Below, piece by piece: positions 22,376-32,061 of a stretch of DNA of 64,000 nt. The notes beneath the pieces were generated by a model. The model was not told the origin of the DNA. It saw only the letters and a program-made list of their open reading frames with translations, and ran no database searches. Location: the NCBI RefSeq assembly GCF_004403305.1, contig NZ_SOHE01000053.1, positions 186,001-250,000 of the forward strand, in the 5' to 3' direction. The stretch's first letter is position 1; every line of letters starts with the position of its first letter. Source of the DNA: Cryobacterium frigoriphilum. Lineage in GTDB: Bacteria; Actinomycetota; Actinomycetes; Actinomycetales; Microbacteriaceae. The position numbers and the translations under genes were made by a program.

Positions 22376-22951
22376 ATGGGAGTCTTCTCGCGCATCCGTG
22401 AGGATGTGGCGGCGGCGCGCACGCACGACCCGGCCGCGCGCAGTAATACGGAGGTGTTTCTCGCCTACAGCGGGCTGCACGCCGTCTGGACCTATCGGCT
22501 CACCAACCGGCTGTGGCGGCATGGCCTGCGCCTTCCGGCGCGGCTGCTGTCGCAGTTCTCCCGGTTTCTGACCGGAATTGAGATCCATCCGGGGGCCACC
22601 ATCGGACGTCGGTTGTTCATCGATCACGGCATGGGCGTCGTGATCGGCGAGACCGCAGAACTCGGCGACGACGTCATGCTGTACCACGCGGTCACCCTGG
22701 GCGGCACGAGCCGCCACGGGGTGGCCCGCGGTGAGAAACGGCATCCGACCCTCGAAGACGGCGTCACGGTGGGCGCCGGTGCGAAGGTGCTGGGTCCGAT
22801 CACGATCGGGGCCTGGAGCACGATCGGGGCGAACGCGGTCGTCACCAAGGATGCACCGCCGAGCTCGCTGCTCGTCGGCATTCCCGCGCAGGCCCGCCCG
22901 GCCAAGCCGGAGACGGCGGAGCATGCCCGTGGCGGAAACCTGCTGCCCTAA
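22376..22951 (+). CDS. cysE: Serine O-acetyltransferase
   Basis: The 191-residue product is a left-handed beta-helix acetyltransferase with [34 protein letters not shown] and [11 protein letters not shown]. It forms O-acetylserine for CysK. It is the short form lacking the long N-terminal domain of E. coli CysE (273 residues), which is common in Actinobacteria. The ATG at 22376 matches family starts ([11 protein letters not shown]). A strong hairpin follows the stop. Confidence 0.96.
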   Translation: MGVFSRIREDVAAARTHDPAARSNTEVFLAYSGLHAVWTYRLTNRLWRHGLRLPARLLSQFSRFLTGIEIHPGATIGRRLFIDHGMGVVIGETAELGDDVMLYHAVTLGGTSRHGVARGEKRHPTLEDGVTVGAGAKVLGPITIGAWSTIGANAVVTKDAPPSSLLVGIPAQARPAKPETAEHARGGNLLP

Positions 22952-22962
22952 CCGAGACACGT

Positions 22963-23007
22963 AGACCGCTGGCCCGCCACAACAGTGTTGTGACGGGCCA
23001 GCGGTCT
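22963..23007. terminator. Bidirectional terminator between cysE and prfA
   Basis: A 14-bp perfect stem (AGACCGCTGGCCCG) continues with one mismatch and six more pairs around a 3-base loop. It lies between converging cysE and prfA, so it can serve both. There is no U-tract, as is usual in this G+C range. Confidence 0.8.
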
Positions 23008-23035
23008 GTGGTGACTCCCGTGTGGGGCGAGTCGG

Positions 23036-24115
23036 TTACTCGTGGTCGCCGATCTCAGCGAGCCGTGCCTCTTCATCCTGATGGATGCAGGATTCCACGA
23101 CGGGCTGCAGGGCACCGTTCATGACCTGGTCGAGGTTGTACGCCTTGTACCCCGTGCGGTGATCCGCGATGCGGTTCTCCGGAAAGTTGTACGTGCGGAT
23201 GCGCTCTGAGCGGTCCATCGTACGAATCTGGCCCTTACGGACCAGGCTCGCTGCGGCATCGATCTCCTCCTGCTGGCGGGCCAGAACCCGGGCGCGCAAC
23301 ACGCGCATGCCGGCTTCCTTGTTCTGCAGCTGCGACTTCTCGTTCTGCATCGCGACCACGATTCCGGTGGGAAGGTGGGTGATGCGCACCGCGGAGTCGG
23401 TCGTGTTGACGGACTGCCCGCCGGGGCCACTCGAACGGTAGACGTCGATCTTGAGGTCGTTCGCGTTGATCTCGACCTCTTCGGGCTCATCGACCTCGGG
23501 AAAGACGAGCACGCCGGCCGCCGAGGTGTGAATGCGTCCCTGCGACTCGGTCGCCGGTACGCGCTGTACCCGGTGCACGCCACCCTCGTACTTCAGGTGC
23601 GCCCACACCCCCTCGGCAGGGTCGCTCGACGAGCCCTTGATCGCGAGCTGGATGTCCTTGATGCCACCGAGGTCGCTCGTGGTCTGCTCGATGATCTCGG
23701 TTTTCCAGCGGCGGGACTCGGCGTAGTGCAGGTACATGCGCAGCAGATCGGCGGCGAACAGCGCCGATTCGGCCCCACCCTCCCCCATCTTGATTTCCAT
23801 GATCACGTCACGGGCATCGAGCGGGTCGCGCGGAATCAGCAAGCGGCGCAGCTTTTCGGCCGTCGTGTCGAACTGTTCCGTGAGAGCGGGAATCTCCTCG
23901 GCGAAAGACGGGTCCTCCGCCGCAAGCTCACGGGCGGCCTCGAGGTTGTCTTCAACCTCACGCCACTCGTTGTACGACGCGATGATACGGCTCAGCTCGG
24001 CATAACGCCGGTTGACCTTTTTCGATCGTGCCGGGTTGGCGTGCAACTCCGGGTCACCCAGCTGGCTCTGCAACTCATCGTGCTCGGCCAGCAGGGTGTC
24101 AACAGACTCGAACAA
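23036..24115 (-). CDS. prfA: Peptide chain release factor 1
   Basis: The 359-residue product is RF1, which reads UAA and UAG stop codons. The catalytic GGQ lies in [17 protein letters not shown], and the codon-recognition region around residues 185-195 is in family register ([18 protein letters not shown]). The start is TTG at 24115, one base after the rho stop, with AAGGA overlapping the end of rho. In M. tuberculosis rpmE separates rho from prfA; it is missing here. Confidence 0.97.
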   Translation of the reverse strand: MFESVDTLLAEHDELQSQLGDPELHANPARSKKVNRRYAELSRIIASYNEWREVEDNLEAARELAAEDPSFAEEIPALTEQFDTTAEKLRRLLIPRDPLDARDVIMEIKMGEGGAESALFAADLLRMYLHYAESRRWKTEIIEQTTSDLGGIKDIQLAIKGSSSDPAEGVWAHLKYEGGVHRVQRVPATESQGRIHTSAAGVLVFPEVDEPEEVEINANDLKIDVYRSSGPGGQSVNTTDSAVRITHLPTGIVVAMQNEKSQLQNKEAGMRVLRARVLARQQEEIDAAASLVRKGQIRTMDRSERIRTYNFPENRIADHRTGYKAYNLDQVMNGALQPVVESCIHQDEEARLAEIGDHE

Positions 24116-24116
24116 T

Positions 24117-26540
24117 TTAGTGGTCCTTGTCTGACCCGTTCGGGGTCGGCATCGACTTCTGTACCTGCATCAGGAATTCAACGTTGGAGGAGGTCTCCTT
24201 GAGACGACCGAGAATGAGCTCGAGGGCCTGCTGCTGCTCGAGCCCGGCGAGGGCGCGTCGCAGCTTCCAGGTGACCTTGACCTCGTCGGCGCTCATCAGC
24301 ATTTCTTCACGGCGGGTACCGGATGCGTTGACATCGACCGCGGGGAAGATGCGCTTGTCGGCGAGGTGGCGCGACAGACGCAGTTCCATGTTGCCGGTGC
24401 CCTTGAACTCCTCGAAGATGACCTCGTCCATCTTGGAACCGGTCTCCACGAGCGCGGAGGCGAGAATGGTGAGCGAGCCACCGTTCTCGATGTTGCGGGC
24501 GGCCCCGAAGAAACGCTTCGGCGGGTAGAGCGCCGCGGCGTCGACACCACCGGAGAGGATACGGCCCGAGGCCGGAGCGACCAGGTTGTAGGCACGGCCG
24601 AGGCGGGTGATGGAGTCAAGCAGCACGACCACGTCGTGGCCGAGTTCCACGAGGCGCTTGGCGCGCTCGATGGCGAGTTCGGCGACGGTGGTGTGGTCTT
24701 CGGCGGGACGGTCGAAGGTCGAGGCGATGACCTCACCCTTGACCGTGCGCTGCATGTCGGTGACCTCTTCGGGACGCTCGTCGACGAGAACGACCATGAG
24801 GTGAACCTCGGGGTTGTTCGTCGCGATCGCGTTCGCGATCTGCTGCATGACGATGGTCTTGCCGGCCTTCGGCGGCGCGACGATCAGGCCGCGCTGGCCC
24901 TTGCCGATCGGGGCGACGAGGTCGATGATGCGCTGCGTGAGCTTGCCCGGTTCGGTCTCGAGGCGCAGGCGCTCCTGCGGGTACAGCGGGGTCAGCTTCT
25001 GGAACTCGACCCGGGTCGCGGCCTCTTCGACGGTCAGACCGTTGATGGAGTCGACCTTGACGATCGCGTTGTACTTCTGGCGACCTGACTGGTCGCCCTC
25101 GTGCGGCTGACGGATGGAGCCAACGACGGCGTCACCCTTGCGCAGGTTGTACTTCTTGACCTGGCCGAGCGACACGTAGACGTCGCCGGCGCCGGGCAGG
25201 TAGCCCGAGGTGCGCACGAAGGCGTAGTTGTCGAGTACGTCAAGGATTCCGGCAACCGGAATCAGTACGTCGTCGTCGCCCACCTCGGGTTCGAAGTCGT
25301 CACCGGTCGCCGGTCCGCGGCGCTTGCGGTCCCGGTAGCGGTTGCGGCTGCCACGGCCACCGAACTCGTCGTCGGGGCCGTTGCGGTCCTGGCCGCGCTC
25401 GTTCTGGCCGCGGTCCGGGCCCTGGTTGCGGTCGGGCGCCAGGTTGCGCTCCTGGCCCTGGTTGCGGTCGTTCTGGTTGCGGTCCTGGTTGCGGTCGTTC
25501 TGGCGATCGTTCTGGGCCTGGTTGCGATCGGTGTTCTGATTGCGGTCGTTGCCCTGAGTGCGGTCGTTCTGCGCGCGGTCCTGATTCTGGTTCTGGTTAC
25601 GCGTCTGACGTGAGGACTGCTGGCGTGCGCCGTCTTCGGTGCGGTCGGCACCGTTCTGACGATCGTTCGTCTGCGGGCGCTCGGTGTTCTGCGCGCGGTC
25701 TCCCCCGCGGCTGCGGCTGCGGCTGCGGCCCTGACGCGGCTGGTCGGCCGTGTTGTCGGAGTCATCAGAATCGCCATCGCGATCGTCGGCCGAATCGGCA
25801 GCGTTCGCATCGTCGCGGGCGGCGGCATCGCGTCGGGCTTCGTCGCGGCGGGCGTTGCGGTTCGACGACCGGTTGTTGTTCGGCTCGGCGGTCTCGTCGG
25901 TCGCGGAATCCGCGGTGGTCTCCACCACGGCCGGCGCGTCAGCGAGGTCGACCGGTGCCACGCGAACGCCACGCTTACGTGACGTGCGGGTCGGCTTCTC
26001 GGTCGCGACGGATGCCTCGGGCTCCGCGCTCGATGCGGGCTCGGCCACCACGGTGTTCGCGGCGGATCCGGTGTCGTCGGTGGACACCGTGCTGACGGTG
26101 GCTGCCGGCGGCGTTGACGGTGCGGTCGACTTGGCCTCGGGCAGCAGCAGGCCGAGTCCGGCCAGCCCCTCGGCGTTGACGTGGGCCTTGGCGGGAGCTG
26201 CGGTAGCGCTGCTCGCACGACGCGGTGCGCGCTTACGCGGAGCGGTCACGATGGCTGCCTCGACTTCGAGGGGCGCAGCGTCAACCGGTGCGGCTTCAGC
26301 CGGTGCGGCTTCAGCCGGTGCGGCTTCGACCGGTGCAGCGAGCGTGGGTGCGGCATCCGCTTCGGGGGCGGAGTTGCGGGCCTGCAGGTCGGTGATGGCC
26401 TGCACGAGTTCGCCCTTGCGCATCTTGGCGCTCTGCAGTCCCAGCGAGGTGGCGAGAGCTTGCAGCTCGGCCACGCGCAGGGTTGCGAGGCGGGGGGTGG
26501 TGATATCCGTACCAGTGGTGCGGGTGTTGACGTCGGTCAC
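24117..26540 (-). CDS. rho: Transcription termination factor Rho, long form
   Basis: The product has about 807 residues against 419 in E. coli. Residues 10-50 are the Rho N-terminal helical domain ([29 protein letters not shown]). Residues about 55-380 are a disordered insert: first Ala/Pro/Glu-rich with 15-bp DNA repeats (26285-26340), then an Asn/Arg/Asp/Gln stretch with many DRNQN-like units. The primary RNA site follows ([20 protein letters not shown]), then the ATPase with APPKAGKT and [16 protein letters not shown]. The GTG at 26540 has AAAGGAA eight bases upstream. It terminates transcripts as a hexameric helicase. Confidence 0.96.
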   Translation of the reverse strand: MTDVNTRTTGTDITTPRLATLRVAELQALATSLGLQSAKMRKGELVQAITDLQARNSAPEADAAPTLAAPVEAAPAEAAPAEAAPVDAAPLEVEAAIVTAPRKRAPRRASSATAAPAKAHVNAEGLAGLGLLLPEAKSTAPSTPPAATVSTVSTDDTGSAANTVVAEPASSAEPEASVATEKPTRTSRKRGVRVAPVDLADAPAVVETTADSATDETAEPNNNRSSNRNARRDEARRDAAARDDANAADSADDRDGDSDDSDNTADQPRQGRSRSRSRGGDRAQNTERPQTNDRQNGADRTEDGARQQSSRQTRNQNQNQDRAQNDRTQGNDRNQNTDRNQAQNDRQNDRNQDRNQNDRNQGQERNLAPDRNQGPDRGQNERGQDRNGPDDEFGGRGSRNRYRDRKRRGPATGDDFEPEVGDDDVLIPVAGILDVLDNYAFVRTSGYLPGAGDVYVSLGQVKKYNLRKGDAVVGSIRQPHEGDQSGRQKYNAIVKVDSINGLTVEEAATRVEFQKLTPLYPQERLRLETEPGKLTQRIIDLVAPIGKGQRGLIVAPPKAGKTIVMQQIANAIATNNPEVHLMVVLVDERPEEVTDMQRTVKGEVIASTFDRPAEDHTTVAELAIERAKRLVELGHDVVVLLDSITRLGRAYNLVAPASGRILSGGVDAAALYPPKRFFGAARNIENGGSLTILASALVETGSKMDEVIFEEFKGTGNMELRLSRHLADKRIFPAVDVNASGTRREEMLMSADEVKVTWKLRRALAGLEQQQALELILGRLKETSSNVEFLMQVQKSMPTPNGSDKDH

Positions 26541-26753
26541 GAAGTGAGTTCCTTTCCCCTGCTGCCAGAAATGCAGTCCAGGAGAGATGTGTGCAGCGAC
26601 ATACGCGCTGCGGGTGAACCAGTCCGGTAAGGATGAACGGGGACTGGTGTAAACACACACAGCCACGCACGAATGGCGCGATAGCAGTGAGTTACAGGGA
26701 ATGCACCGGAGAAGAGGTTACGCGCGGGGCGCTTTCTATCGGGTGCAGCAATA

Positions 26754-26759
26754 ACACTA
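26754..26759 (-). promoter_or_regulatory. Candidate -10 of rho with long 5' leader
   Basis: TAGTGT on the minus strand would give a leader of roughly 200 bases before the rho GTG. A long leader fits the autoregulation known for rho in other bacteria, but no specific attenuator is proven here. Confidence 0.35.
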
Positions 26760-26865
26760 GCACCCCACCGAACGTGGAGCCTACCGACGCGCGAGGTCGA
26801 CCCGAGTGAAGTCAGGTGGTTCTACTCGTGGCGGTTCCGACGGCAAGCCGCCGGGCGGGCCGTAC

Positions 26866-26897
26866 CGGGCGACGGATGCGGCCACATCCGTCGCCCG
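26866..26897. terminator. Hairpin between thrB and rho
   Basis: A perfect 13-bp stem (CGGGCGACGGATG with its complement) encloses a 6-base loop. It lies downstream of thrB and upstream of the rho promoter, so it probably ends the lysA-hom-thrC-thrB transcript. No U-tract follows. Confidence 0.65.
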
Positions 26898-26919
26898 CAT
26901 CGCTGCCCGCGTTCGGGCG

Positions 26920-27006
26920 CGTACCATTCGACGGAGATTGGCGCTCAAATCACCGTTCTTGGGCTCGAGGGTCGCCATGCGGCACCGAACTCCGTCGAAT
27001 GGTACG
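26920..27006. repeat. 17-bp perfect inverted repeat with 53-bp spacer
   Basis: CGTACCATTCGACGGAG at 26920-26936 is repeated inverted at 26990-27006, starting 16 bp past the thrB stop. The 53-bp spacer contains no gene. It could be a structured 3'-UTR or a tiny terminal-inverted-repeat element. A possible 65-codon minus-strand frame (26978-26781) crosses it, but I found no support for coding. Confidence 0.7.
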
Positions 27007-27021
27007 GGCGGAGTTCGCGGG

Positions 27022-28002
27022 TCAGGCGGCGGTATCGGCCGTCGCGACGGCCTCGACCAGGGGCGCGACGGTGGCGCCCTGAAAATCCACGGCGAGCATG
27101 AGCGCGCGCCACGGGGTCTCTGACTCGGCCGCAACGAGGTCAGCGGCCACGCGCCGCTGCCCCGGGTCGCTCGCGAGCACCAAAATCGACGGGCCGGCAC
27201 CGGAGACGACCGCGGCAAAACCGTGGTCCCGCAGCAGCGTGATGAGCCGGTTCGTTTCAGGCATCGCCGCCGCGCGGTAGTTCTGGTGCAGCTTGTCTTC
27301 CGTGGCTGCGAGCAGTAGCTCGGGGCTCTGAATCATCGCGGCGATCAACAGCGCCGAGCGGGACAGGTTGAAGACGGCGTCGGCGTGCGGCACCGACACG
27401 GGCTGCAGGCTGCGCGCCAGCGCGGTCGACATGACGTGTTCCGGCACGAAAACGAGCGGCTTGACGCCGCGGTGCACCATGAGCTTCTTGTGACGCGGGC
27501 CTTCCGGCGTCATCCAGGCAATGGTCAGGCCGCCGAACAGGGCGGGCGCCACGTTGTCCGGGTGCCCCTCCATCTCGGTCGCGAGCACCAGCAGTGCTTC
27601 GGAGTCGATCTCGACGATGCCCTCGAGCAGCCCCTTCGCGGCCATGATGCCCGAGACGATCGCGGCACCGGACGAGCCGAGGCCGCGGCCGTGCGGGATC
27701 ACGTTCTGCGCGACGATACTGAGGCCGGGCATTGGCACGGCATAGGCGGCGAAGGTGTGAGCGATCGCGCGCACGACAAGGTTGCTCTCGTCGGTGGGTA
27801 CCTCGCCTTCGCCGACTCCGTGCACCTCGACGAGCACGCCGGGTTCGGCCCGCACGGTCACCTCGAGGTGATCGTACTTGGCCAGAGCGAGACCGAGGGT
27901 GTCAAAGCCGGGTCCGAGGTTCGCGGTCGTCGCCGGAACCTGAACGGTCACCGCCCGGCCGACCGGCAGGGCGACCGCAGGCAAGCCGTCGGTGCTGATC
28001 AT
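27022..28002 (-). CDS. thrB: Homoserine kinase
   Basis: The 326-residue GHMP kinase phosphorylates homoserine in threonine synthesis. It shows the N-terminal VQVPATTANLGPGFDTLGLAL and the ATP loop VIPHGRGLGSSGAAIVSG. The C-terminal motif AVVSGAGPSILVLA is present. The ATG at 28002 overlaps the thrC stop (ATGA). It is the last gene of the lysA-hom-thrC-thrB unit. Confidence 0.96.
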   Translation of the reverse strand: MISTDGLPAVALPVGRAVTVQVPATTANLGPGFDTLGLALAKYDHLEVTVRAEPGVLVEVHGVGEGEVPTDESNLVVRAIAHTFAAYAVPMPGLSIVAQNVIPHGRGLGSSGAAIVSGIMAAKGLLEGIVEIDSEALLVLATEMEGHPDNVAPALFGGLTIAWMTPEGPRHKKLMVHRGVKPLVFVPEHVMSTALARSLQPVSVPHADAVFNLSRSALLIAAMIQSPELLLAATEDKLHQNYRAAAMPETNRLITLLRDHGFAAVVSGAGPSILVLASDPGQRRVAADLVAAESETPWRALMLAVDFQGATVAPLVEAVATADTAA

Positions 28003-29126
28003 GCCTTGGCCAGGCCGAGCACGGCAGCGATCTCGGCGGTGTCGACCGGAACGATCGTCGGGGTGACGTCGGATCCGTCGGCGGTGCGCAGCGCCCAGCC
28101 CGGATCCTTCAGTCCGTGACCGGTGACGGTGATGACGACGGATGCCCCGGCCGGGATCAATCCGGCTTCGGCGCGTTCCAGCAGCCCGGCAACCCCGATT
28201 GCGGAGGCCGGCTCGACGAAGATTCCGACCTCGGCAGAGAGGATGCGGTGCGCCTCGAGGATCTTCTCGTCGGTGATGGCGCCGAAATAGCCGTCGCTGT
28301 CGGCTCGGGCGGCGAGGGCGAAGTCCCACGAGGCGGGGTTGCCGATGCGGATGGCGCTCGCGATGGTGTCGGGGTTGTCGACGCGGTGGCCGAGCACGAT
28401 CGGCGCACTGCCGGCGGCCTGAAACCCGAACATGCGGGGCAGCTTGGTGGTGGCGCCGCGCTCGACCTCTTCGCGGTAGCCGCGGTGGTAGGCGGTGTAG
28501 TTGCCGGCGTTGCCGACGGGCACGAAGTGAAAGTCGGGGGCGTCACCGAGCACTTCGACGACCTCGAACGCGGCGGTCTTCTGACCTTCGATGCGGTCGG
28601 GGTTGACCGAGTTGACCAGGTGCACCGGGTAGTTCGCGGCGAGGTCGCGGGCGATGTCGAGGCAGTCGTCGAAGTTGCCCTGCACCTGCAGCAGCTGAGC
28701 GTTGTGGGCGACGGCCTGGCTGAGCTTGCCCATCGCGATCTTGCCCTCGGGCACGAGGACGGCCGCGGTGATGCCGGCGTGGGTCGCATAGGCGGCGGCC
28801 GAGGCGGAGGTGTTGCCGGTGGAGGCGCAGATGACGGCCTTCGCGCCGTCTTCCATGGCCTTCGAGATGGCCATGGTCATGCCGCGGTCCTTGAAGGAGC
28901 CGGTCGGGTTCATGCCCTCGAACTTGATCCAGACCTTGGCACCGGTGCGGTGTGACAGCGCCGGGGCGGGAATGAGCGGGGTGCCGCCCTCACCGAGGGT
29001 GATGATGGGGGTCGCGTCGCTGATGTTCAGACGGTCGGCGTATTCACGCAGCACGCCGCGCCACTGCCGGTTCTGGATCAGGGCGGACGGGGTGGACTGG
29101 CGTGACGGCACGATCTGGCTGGTCAT
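27999..29126 (-). CDS. thrC: Threonine synthase
   Basis: The 375-residue PLP enzyme converts O-phosphohomoserine to threonine. The PLP lysine lies in NPTGSFKDRGMTMA, followed by CASTGNTSASAAAYA. It is the short class without the N-terminal extension of plant enzymes. The ATG shares one base with the hom stop (TGATG), and AAGGAG lies just before it. Confidence 0.97.
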   Translation of the reverse strand: MTSQIVPSRQSTPSALIQNRQWRGVLREYADRLNISDATPIITLGEGGTPLIPAPALSHRTGAKVWIKFEGMNPTGSFKDRGMTMAISKAMEDGAKAVICASTGNTSASAAAYATHAGITAAVLVPEGKIAMGKLSQAVAHNAQLLQVQGNFDDCLDIARDLAANYPVHLVNSVNPDRIEGQKTAAFEVVEVLGDAPDFHFVPVGNAGNYTAYHRGYREEVERGATTKLPRMFGFQAAGSAPIVLGHRVDNPDTIASAIRIGNPASWDFALAARADSDGYFGAITDEKILEAHRILSAEVGIFVEPASAIGVAGLLERAEAGLIPAGASVVITVTGHGLKDPGWALRTADGSDVTPTIVPVDTAEIAAVLGLAKA

Positions 29127-30460
29127 CAGACTCCTTCAACTCTCAAAACGGATGTGACGCCGGTGACGACGTGGTTCGTGGACAGATCGCGCACGGTTGC
29201 GGCCAGGGCGGCTTCCGTCGCTTCGTGGGTTCCGATCACAAGGGTAGTCGTGGCCGACACGGCCGCGCGACTCGCTGTGCCCGGCAGAGCTGGCGTCATG
29301 GACTGCTCCACGAGCGCGAGGGAGACGTGGTGATCGCTGAAAACCTTGGCGACCGTGGCCAGCACGCCCGTGGCATCCGTCACCTCGAGGGTCACGACGT
29401 AGCGGGTGATGACCGTGTTGATCGAGAGAATCGGCATCGCAGCATGGTTGCTGGCCGCGAAGCCGGGGCCGCCGACGACGTGCCGACGGGCGATGGAGAC
29501 GAGGTCGCCGAGCACCGCGGAGGCGGTTTCCACTCCCCCGGCGCCGGCGCCGTAGAACATGAGGCTGCCGGCCGACTCGGCCTCGACGAAGACCGCATTG
29601 TTGGCTCCGTGCACGCTCGCGAGCGGGTGACTGCGATGCACCATGGCCGGGTAGACGCGGGCGGAGACGCCCTCCTGGCCGGTACCGTCGGTGAGGCGCT
29701 CGCAGATCGCGAGCAGCTTCACGACGTAGCCGGCCTTGCGGGCCGAGGCGATCTGCTCTGGCGTGACCTCGGTGATGCCTTCGCGGTAGACGGATGCCAG
29801 TGGTACCGGAGTGTGAAAGGCCAGGCTCGCGAGCAGGGCCGCCTTCTGAGCGGCGTCATAGCCGCCGATGTCGGCGGTCGGATCGGCTTCGGCGTAGCCG
29901 AGGTCGGTGGCCATGGCAAGGGCCTGCTCGAGGGTGTCGCCCTCGGTATCCATCCGGTCGAGGATGAAGTTGGTGGTGCCGTTGACGATGCCGAGGATGC
30001 GCTTGACGCGGTCGCCGGCGAGGCTGTCGCGCAGCGGACGCACGATCGGGATGGCCCCGGCGACCGCGGCCTCGTAGTTCAGCTGCGCGCCGACCTGGTC
30101 GGCGGCGGCGAACAGTTCGGGGCCGTGCTCGGCCAGCAGCGCCTTGTTCGCGGTCACCACGTCGGCGCCGGAGTTGATCGCGAGCAGAATGTAACTGCGG
30201 GCCGGCTCGATGCCGCCCATCAGCTCTATCACGATGTCGGCTCCGAGAATGAGGGATTCGGCATCCGTCGTGAAGAGCTCGTGCGGCAGGTCGACGCTGC
30301 GCTGCGCGTCGACGTCACGCACCGCGATGCCGACCAGCTCGAGGCTCGCGCCGACCCGGCTGGCCATCTCGTCGGCCTGTTCGAGCATCAGGCGGGCGAC
30401 CTGGGCACCCACGGTTCCGCCGCCGAGCAGGGCGACGCGCAGATTGCGGTATTCGATCAT
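29126..30460 (-). CDS. hom: Homoserine dehydrogenase
   Basis: The 444-residue product has an NAD(P)-binding start LRVALLGGGTVGAQVARL and the catalytic region with GIVNGTTNFILDRM and GYAEADPTADIGGYDAAQKAALLAS. A C-terminal ACT domain (about residues 350-440; YVVTLEVTDATGVLATVAKVFSDHHVSL) is present and usually gives threonine feedback inhibition. It overlaps lysA by 4 bp and thrC by 1 bp. Confidence 0.97.
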   Translation of the reverse strand: MIEYRNLRVALLGGGTVGAQVARLMLEQADEMASRVGASLELVGIAVRDVDAQRSVDLPHELFTTDAESLILGADIVIELMGGIEPARSYILLAINSGADVVTANKALLAEHGPELFAAADQVGAQLNYEAAVAGAIPIVRPLRDSLAGDRVKRILGIVNGTTNFILDRMDTEGDTLEQALAMATDLGYAEADPTADIGGYDAAQKAALLASLAFHTPVPLASVYREGITEVTPEQIASARKAGYVVKLLAICERLTDGTGQEGVSARVYPAMVHRSHPLASVHGANNAVFVEAESAGSLMFYGAGAGGVETASAVLGDLVSIARRHVVGGPGFAASNHAAMPILSINTVITRYVVTLEVTDATGVLATVAKVFSDHHVSLALVEQSMTPALPGTASRAAVSATTTLVIGTHEATEAALAATVRDLSTNHVVTGVTSVLRVEGV

Positions 30461-31914
30461 CGTGAGGTGTCCTTCGGGCTGATGGCCGCAGTCGTCGAAA
30501 CGAGCGCGCCGGTGTCGCGGGCGAGCAGATCGGCGATCGTCTCGCCGCGAACGAGCACCCGTGCCGACGCGCTCTTCACCGCGATGACGGGTGCGCGGCC
30601 CTGGTAGTTGTAGTTGTTGGAGAGTGACCAGCAGTACGCACCGGTGGCCGGCACGGCAACGAGGTCGCCGGGGGCGACGTCGCCTGGCAGGTAGTCGGCG
30701 TTCACGACGATGTCGCCGCTCTCACAGTGCTTGCCGGCGATGCGCACGAGCGCGGGCTGCGCGGCCGAGACCCGGTTGGCCAGGCGCACGGCGTAGTCGG
30801 CACCGTACAGTGCGGGGCGCACGTTGTCGCTCATTCCGCCGTCGACGCTGACATACAGGCGCGTACTCGAGGTGGCGGGCGCTGAGACGGATGCCGCGGC
30901 CCCGGCGACCTCGACGGCCTTCGTCGTTCCGACCGAGTACAGCGTGAGGCCGGCCGGTCCGATGATGACCCGGCCCGGTTCGAAGGCGATTCGCGGCAGC
31001 GGAATGCCGCGTTCGGCGCAGCCGGCCGCGACGATGTCGGCGAGGCGGGTGGCGAGCTCGGCGAGGGTCGAGGGCGTATCGGAGTCGACATAGGCGATGC
31101 CGAAGCCGCCGCCGAGGTTCAGCTCGGGCACCGGGCCGCCTTCGAGCAGGGCGGCATGCACGCCGAGCAGGCGGCTGGCCGATTCGGCGAAGCCGTCGGT
31201 ACCGAAGATCTGCGAGCCGATGTGGCAGTGCAGGCCGAGAAAGCGTAAGGCAGGCTCGGCTCGAATCGCCGCGACGAGGGTCGGAGCGTTCTCGAGGGTG
31301 ATGCCGAACTTCTGGTCTTCGTGCGCGGTGGCGAGAAATTCGTGGGTGTGCGCGTGCACCCCGCTGTTGACGCGCAGGCGCACGGACTGCACCCGGCCGT
31401 GGCGGGTCGCCGCCGCAGCGATGCGGTCGATTTCGATGGCGCTGTCGACGACGATCGAGCCGATGCCCATTCGAACGGCCTCGTCGATCTCGGCGAGGGA
31501 CTTGTTGTTGCCGTGAAAGCCGAGCCGGCCAGGGTCGACACCGGCCGCGAGGGCCACGGCGAGTTCTCCGCCGCTGCAGATGTCGATGTTGAGGCCGGCT
31601 TCGGCCATCCAGCGAGCGACCTCGATCGACAGAAAGGCCTTACCCGCGTAGTAGATGCCGACGGTGGTGCCGACGCGAGCAAACTCGCGCTCGAAGGTGG
31701 CGCGCAGATCGGCGGCGCGGGTGCGGGCATCCGTTTCATCGATGACGTAGAGCGGCGTACCGAATTCGGCGGCGAGGTCGGTGGCGGCGAGGCCGCCGAT
31801 CATCAACTCTCCGGCGCTGTTGCGGGTCGTTGAGGCCGGCCAGAGGCCGTTCGCGAGCGCGTTGGCATCGGTGGGCTCACGGAGCCATTCGGGGGCAAGA
31901 GGGTTGGTGGACAC
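30457..31914 (-). CDS. lysA: Diaminopimelate decarboxylase
   Basis: The 485-residue fold-III PLP enzyme makes lysine from meso-diaminopimelate. The PLP lysine is in IYYAGKAFLS, followed by DICSGGELAVALAAG, the Gly-rich GGGFGIAY and the second-subunit Cys region GKHCESGDIV. GTG at 31914 has GAGG nine bases upstream and is preferred over GTG at 31929. It is coupled to hom. Confidence 0.96.
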   Translation of the reverse strand: MSTNPLAPEWLREPTDANALANGLWPASTTRNSAGELMIGGLAATDLAAEFGTPLYVIDETDARTRAADLRATFEREFARVGTTVGIYYAGKAFLSIEVARWMAEAGLNIDICSGGELAVALAAGVDPGRLGFHGNNKSLAEIDEAVRMGIGSIVVDSAIEIDRIAAAATRHGRVQSVRLRVNSGVHAHTHEFLATAHEDQKFGITLENAPTLVAAIRAEPALRFLGLHCHIGSQIFGTDGFAESASRLLGVHAALLEGGPVPELNLGGGFGIAYVDSDTPSTLAELATRLADIVAAGCAERGIPLPRIAFEPGRVIIGPAGLTLYSVGTTKAVEVAGAAASVSAPATSSTRLYVSVDGGMSDNVRPALYGADYAVRLANRVSAAQPALVRIAGKHCESGDIVVNADYLPGDVAPGDLVAVPATGAYCWSLSNNYNYQGRAPVIAVKSASARVLVRGETIADLLARDTGALVSTTAAISPKDTSR

Positions 31915-32061
31915 GGGTGAATACCTCACGAGAGTCGAGTGGATGTCTCAGCGAGCGAACCCGGATTGGTCCCTGAAGCCGGTGGTGCGGGCAGCGCGGC
32001 GCACTGCGCGAACAGAGGCTGGCTATGGCTAATCTAGCGAACCCGGGTGCGGGCGCGAAAA

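Noticed and set aside
20275..22422. A single 715-codon minus-strand frame spanning prmC and the opposite strand of cysK and cysE
   Set aside because: Only its last 280 codons resemble a protein family (PrmC). The rest is antisense to well-defined cysK and cysE.
26285..26340. Tandem repeat within rho as a separate element
   Set aside because: It is in-frame coding sequence for the P-A-E-A-A repeats of the Rho insert, so it is described with the gene.
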